Source: Pseudomonas fluorescens (GTDB lineage: Bacteria > Pseudomonadota > Alphaproteobacteria > UBA2136 > UBA6156). Taken from it: DNA of 27,090 nt. The notes beneath the pieces were generated by a model, which saw only the letters and a program-made list of their open reading frames with translations, had not been told where the DNA came from and did no database searches. Within the stretch, counting starts at the first letter, position 1, and each line of letters opens with the position of its first letter. A program made the position numbers and the translations under genes. Of the stretch, positions 24,109 through 27,090 are shown piece by piece. The stretch is from assembly GCA_003241595.1 (NCBI GenBank), contig QFOU01000011.1:1-27090 (forward strand), given 5' to 3'.

Positions 24109-24855
24109 ATGCCCACCCCCTCAGAAAATACACCGCGCATCGACGGACGAAGCGCATCCGAGTTGCGCGAAATCAGCCTTACGACTGGAGTTAACCCACA
24201 TGCAGAGGGCAGTTGTCTGATCAAATTTGGCCGCACAGAAGTCCTTTGTACCGCCAGCACACAGGATAGAACTCCTCAATGGCTAAAAGGAAAAGGGCAA
24301 GGCTGGATCACTGCCGAGTATGGAATGCTGCCCCGCGCAACCGCAGACCGCAAAGATCGCGAGGCCAGTAAAGGCAAGCAAGAAGGTCGAACACTTGAAA
24401 TTCAACGCCTTATCGGACGTTCGCTTCGGAGCGTTTCCAATATGAAGAATATGGATGGACTTACAATTTGGCTGGACTGCGATGTAATTGTTGCAGATGG
24501 AGGCACACGCACAGCCTCGATTACAGGCGCTTATGTAGCGCTTGCCTTAGCATTACAGGAATTAGAGCGCCAAAAACGCCTCAAAGGCCCCGTGCTTATG
24601 GACCAAGTTGCCGCCATTTCTTGTGGAAGCCTGGCATCAGGAGTTGTTCTTGATATGAACTATGAAGAAGACAGCTCAGCGCTTGCAGATGCCAATTTTG
24701 TTATGGCCGGTAATGGAGGATGGATCGAACTTCAAATGAGCGCCGAACAACACCCTATCGCCTCCACTGATTTCACTATCATGCAGAATCTCGCAGCCAC
24801 GGGCATTCGACAACTTATGGACCTTCAAAACCGCGCACTGAAGCTTGCCGCTTAA
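24109..24855 (+). CDS. rph: Ribonuclease PH
   Basis: RNase PH trims tRNA 3' ends by phosphorolysis. The 248-residue product shows the family elements: RIDGRSASELREI near the N-terminus, GRTEVLCTAS (phosphate/substrate region), GWITAEYGMLPRAT, RDRKDREASKGKQEGR-type basic segment with TLEIQRLIGRSLR, and the catalytic DCDVIVADGGTRTASITGAYVALALAL. Length is normal. ATG 24109 has AAGGAG 6 nt upstream; the in-frame ATG at 24094 would overlap that site and is less likely. It precedes rdgB and hemW, an order common in Alphaproteobacteria. Confidence 0.97.
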   Translation: MPTPSENTPRIDGRSASELREISLTTGVNPHAEGSCLIKFGRTEVLCTASTQDRTPQWLKGKGQGWITAEYGMLPRATADRKDREASKGKQEGRTLEIQRLIGRSLRSVSNMKNMDGLTIWLDCDVIVADGGTRTASITGAYVALALALQELERQKRLKGPVLMDQVAAISCGSLASGVVLDMNYEEDSSALADANFVMAGNGGWIELQMSAEQHPIASTDFTIMQNLAATGIRQLMDLQNRALKLAA

Positions 24856-24974
24856 TATACTGATTTTGCGCGTACGTTTTTTAAGTAAATACCCACTTAG
24901 TGCATAAACACATCACCCCTTATTTCGTCTCTATTTTTCAAAATAAATAGGATTGACACGAACTGGAAATCTCT

Positions 24975-25598
24975 ATGCAAAAAAAAGCTGAAAATATTAT
25001 TCTAACTCAGTCACTTGAACGCAAACTCATTCTAGCCAGCCACAATGCTGGCAAGATCTCTGAGATGCGTAGCGCCCTCCAACCATTCGGATGGACCCTC
25101 ACAAGTTCTGCCGAGCTAAATCTAACTATTCCCGAGGAGAATGGCGCATCCTTTCACGACAACGCACACATAAAAGCCTTAGCAGCGAGTAACGCTACAG
25201 GCCTCATCGCCTTGGCCGACGATTCTGGATTAGAGGTTCACTGCCTCAATGAAAGACCAGGACTTCATACGGCAACTTACGGCGGATGGGAGAAGCTCCT
25301 TCATGAAATGAAAGCTATCCCAGAACCCGAGCGTCAAGCTCGCTTTATTTGCGTTCTCGCCCTTCACATCCCACACCAAACAACACTTTTCTTTGAAGGC
25401 ATCTGCGATGGCGAGATCACTTTAGAAAGCTCCGGCGCTGGAGGCTTTGGCTACGACCCGGTGTTTAGACCCGCTGGCGAGACACTCACCTTTGCCGAAA
25501 TGAGCCAACAGGAAAAACAAGCACATTCCCACCGCGGAAAAGCTATCAGATCGCTTCTTGAAGCTCTTAAAATGATATCGAGCGCAGATCATGCTTAA
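24975..25598 (+). CDS. rdgB: XTP/dITP pyrophosphatase (RdgB/HAM1)
   Basis: The product hydrolyses non-canonical purine triphosphates (ITP, XTP, dITP) to monophosphates, keeping them out of nucleic acids. The 207 residues carry SHNAGKISEM (nucleotide site), PEENGASFHDNAHIKA, the catalytic-metal ADDSGLEV with Asp pair, PGLHTATYGG and GAGGFGYDPVF. Conserved sequence begins only at residue 16 (RKLILASHNAGK), so the N-terminus is about 15 residues longer than usual; no closer start codon is available. No strong ribosome site is visible. The stop overlaps the hemW start by 8 nt. Confidence 0.96.
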   Translation: MQKKAENIILTQSLERKLILASHNAGKISEMRSALQPFGWTLTSSAELNLTIPEENGASFHDNAHIKALAASNATGLIALADDSGLEVHCLNERPGLHTATYGGWEKLLHEMKAIPEPERQARFICVLALHIPHQTTLFFEGICDGEITLESSGAGGFGYDPVFRPAGETLTFAEMSQQEKQAHSHRGKAIRSLLEALKMISSADHA

Positions 25599-26895
25599 TG
25601 CAGCCAATTCCACACCCTTTGCCGTCTACGTTCACTGGCCATGGTGCAAGGCTAAATGCCCCTATTGTGACTTTAATAGCCACGAAAGCACCATACATGA
25701 GGAAACCTATGTCAGAGCTGTTTTAAACGATTTTCACTTTTGGGGCGACTCAGGAATCACAGGCGACCACAAAACATCGCCATTTTTCACATCACAACGC
25801 CCCATTGCCAGCCTTTTTTTTGGAGGCGGAACACCAAGCCTTATGAGCGCACACAGCCTCGCTCAAATCATTGATTCATGTTCAAAACTTGGCAAAATAT
25901 CTCACAACACAGAGATTACACTAGAGTGCAACCCAACCAGCTTCGACTCCAACAAGGAAGCCATTGATTTTTTTAATGAACTTAAATCTATTGGCATAAA
26001 TCGCGTCAGCATTGGCATTCAGGGACTTAAACAAGAGTGGCTTGAATTCTTAGGGCGCCATCACTCTGCTGAAGAAAGCCTAAAAACCCTTGATGCAGCC
26101 CAACAAGTGTTTGATAATGTTAATGCGGACGTCATATATGGCCTCCCCTCCCAAAAACTCGAAGAATGGACAGATCAGCTTTCCCTGCTCGCTGAGCGGA
26201 ACCTCGCTCACATCTCAGCCTATCAACTTACAATCGAACCCAATACGCATTTTTTCAGAGACGTTCGAAAAGGACTGTGGGAGCCGGTTTCCAGCGATGT
26301 TGAGGCCGACTTTTTTGATGCCACCCGCGAGATTTTAAGTCACCACAACTATATTAATTATGAGATCAGCAATTTTGCCAAACCGGGCAAGCACTGTGTT
26401 CATAATACGCACGTCTGGCAGTATGGCGAATATCTCGGCATCGGGGCTGGAGCACATGGCCGCGTCCGAACCGAAGACAATCACATTATTGCCACACATG
26501 TCATACGCCAACCGGATGGTTATCTGCGACGGACTGCCAATTCTGAGCCTACAATCATCACCCACTCGCTAACCGCAGCCGAGACCGCACAGGAAGCGAT
26601 TTTCTTAGGTTTACGCCTTCTAGAGGGTGTTGATATGGAATCTCTTCAAAAAACATTCGGGAAACAGGTATATGAAGAAGCAATTTCTACCTCAGACATC
26701 ACACTCCTATGCCAATCCGGCCTCCTCCAAATTAAGGCAAACCACCTACAGCTGACTCAGACAGGGTGGCCCAGACTTAATGCCATATTGAGCCGCATCC
26801 TAAGGCCTCTCAACACCCCCAATACAACCAAACAGAACGAAACCCCTTCAAACCCAACTGCATACAAACCACCTCGATATGTTGTTATCAAGTAA
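25591..26895 (+). CDS. hemW: Radical SAM heme chaperone HemW
   Basis: The product has 434 residues and starts with the radical SAM cluster motif CxxxCxxC (Cys19, Cys23, Cys26) followed by D-F. Phe at the position where HemN has a fourth Cys points to HemW, the heme-carrying relative, rather than a coproporphyrinogen dehydrogenase. FFGGGTPSLM (SAM binding), TLECNP, GVNRVSIGIQG-type and HNTHVWQYGEYLGIGAGAHG elements follow as expected. The C-terminus ends with a Pro/Asn-rich tail. The start overlaps the end of rdgB, so expression is coupled. A strong terminator follows. Confidence 0.93.
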   Translation: MLNAANSTPFAVYVHWPWCKAKCPYCDFNSHESTIHEETYVRAVLNDFHFWGDSGITGDHKTSPFFTSQRPIASLFFGGGTPSLMSAHSLAQIIDSCSKLGKISHNTEITLECNPTSFDSNKEAIDFFNELKSIGINRVSIGIQGLKQEWLEFLGRHHSAEESLKTLDAAQQVFDNVNADVIYGLPSQKLEEWTDQLSLLAERNLAHISAYQLTIEPNTHFFRDVRKGLWEPVSSDVEADFFDATREILSHHNYINYEISNFAKPGKHCVHNTHVWQYGEYLGIGAGAHGRVRTEDNHIIATHVIRQPDGYLRRTANSEPTIITHSLTAAETAQEAIFLGLRLLEGVDMESLQKTFGKQVYEEAISTSDITLLCQSGLLQIKANHLQLTQTGWPRLNAILSRILRPLNTPNTTKQNETPSNPTAYKPPRYVVIK

Positions 26896-26914
26896 CAGTT
26901 GTTTTCTTATTTTT

Positions 26915-26946
26915 ACGCCACTTTGATCAAAAGTGGCGTTTTTTTG
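26915..26946 (+). terminator. Intrinsic terminator after hemW
   Basis: Stem ACGCCACTTT/AAAGTGGCGT (26915-26924 with 26930-26939) with a 5-nt loop is followed by T7, 20 nt after the hemW stop. It ends the rdgB-hemW transcript. The remaining bases to 27090 show no gene. Confidence 0.9.
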
Positions 26947-27090
26947 AACTCAACTTTGGAGCATTGTGCGGCGCACAACACCTGAAGCCACCATACTTTG
27001 ATTTTATTTAAAAAAAACTTATGTAAGCGCTTATTCACAAAACAAGCCAGGCACAGCGCTATTTTTCTTCATTTTCACACTCAATGTGAA

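Noticed and set aside
24953..24981. TTGACA upstream of rdgB as a -35 box
   Set aside because: At 17 bp downstream the -10 position falls inside the coding region and does not resemble TATAAT. No alternative rdgB start exists further on.

Overview
The window looks like alphaproteobacterial chromosome. Its right-hand quarter carries conserved housekeeping genes, including the run rph - rdgB - hemW, an order I associate with Alphaproteobacteria. Next to them lies a large accessory locus that encodes a type IVb pilus of the R64 thin-pilus/Tcp/Bfp class and parts of a type IVB (Dot/Icm or IncI Tra/Trb-like) secretion apparatus. Nothing in the window is a transposase, integrase, tRNA or rRNA, and I saw no CRISPR array. 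The exact genus cannot be read from the sequence.

Layout. (1) Bases 1-14909, minus strand, form a near-continuous pilus operon. In transcription order it encodes a periplasmic protein with two TcpQ-like domains, a lipoprotein secretin (PilN type), a GspE/PilQ-type ATPase, a GspF/PilR-type platform protein, a PilO/BfpC-like bitopic protein, a GspM/PilO-like protein, a small secreted PilP-like protein, a pilin-like protein, a true prepilin with a GFTLIE site, a prepilin-peptidase N-terminal domain with no protease domain, a long coiled-coil lipoprotein ending in a TcpQ-like domain, and a second lipoprotein cut by the left edge. Several junctions are translationally coupled (TAATG or ATGA overlaps). 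(2) Bases 15073-16467, plus strand, hold a DotM/TrbA-like membrane protein, divergent from the pilus operon. (3) Bases 16516-22195, minus strand, hold a second accessory set: a thioredoxin-fold protein with CPYC (TrbB-like), a small two-helix membrane protein followed after 8 nt by a soluble TraD/TrbC/DotL-type coupling ATPase, and four unrecognised small or secreted proteins. (4) Bases 22418-26946 are core chromosome: a YggT protein, a SecB-like protein, a Bcp-type peroxiredoxin, rph, rdgB and hemW, with clear intrinsic terminators.

How the parts fit. The ATPase, platform protein, bitopic inner-membrane proteins, secretin and pilins make a complete-looking pilus motor apart from prepilin protease activity. 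The coupling ATPase, DotM-like protein and TrbB-like oxidoreductase correspond to the TrbA/TrbB/TrbC set of IncI plasmids, which also pair a PIL operon with a type IVB secretion system. The rest of the secretion channel (DotA-, DotB-, IcmE/DotG-like genes) is not here and may lie beyond the left edge. The accessory genes between about 18.8 and 22.2 kb look more AT-rich than the pilus operon and closer in style to the core genes, but I judged this by eye and did not measure it.

No intergenic stretch exceeds 300 bases. The longer gaps (14910-15072, 16852-17004, 17626-17830, 18785-18987, 22196-22417, 22715-22906, 26896-27090) hold the promoters, hairpins and terminators listed, or nothing I can identify.
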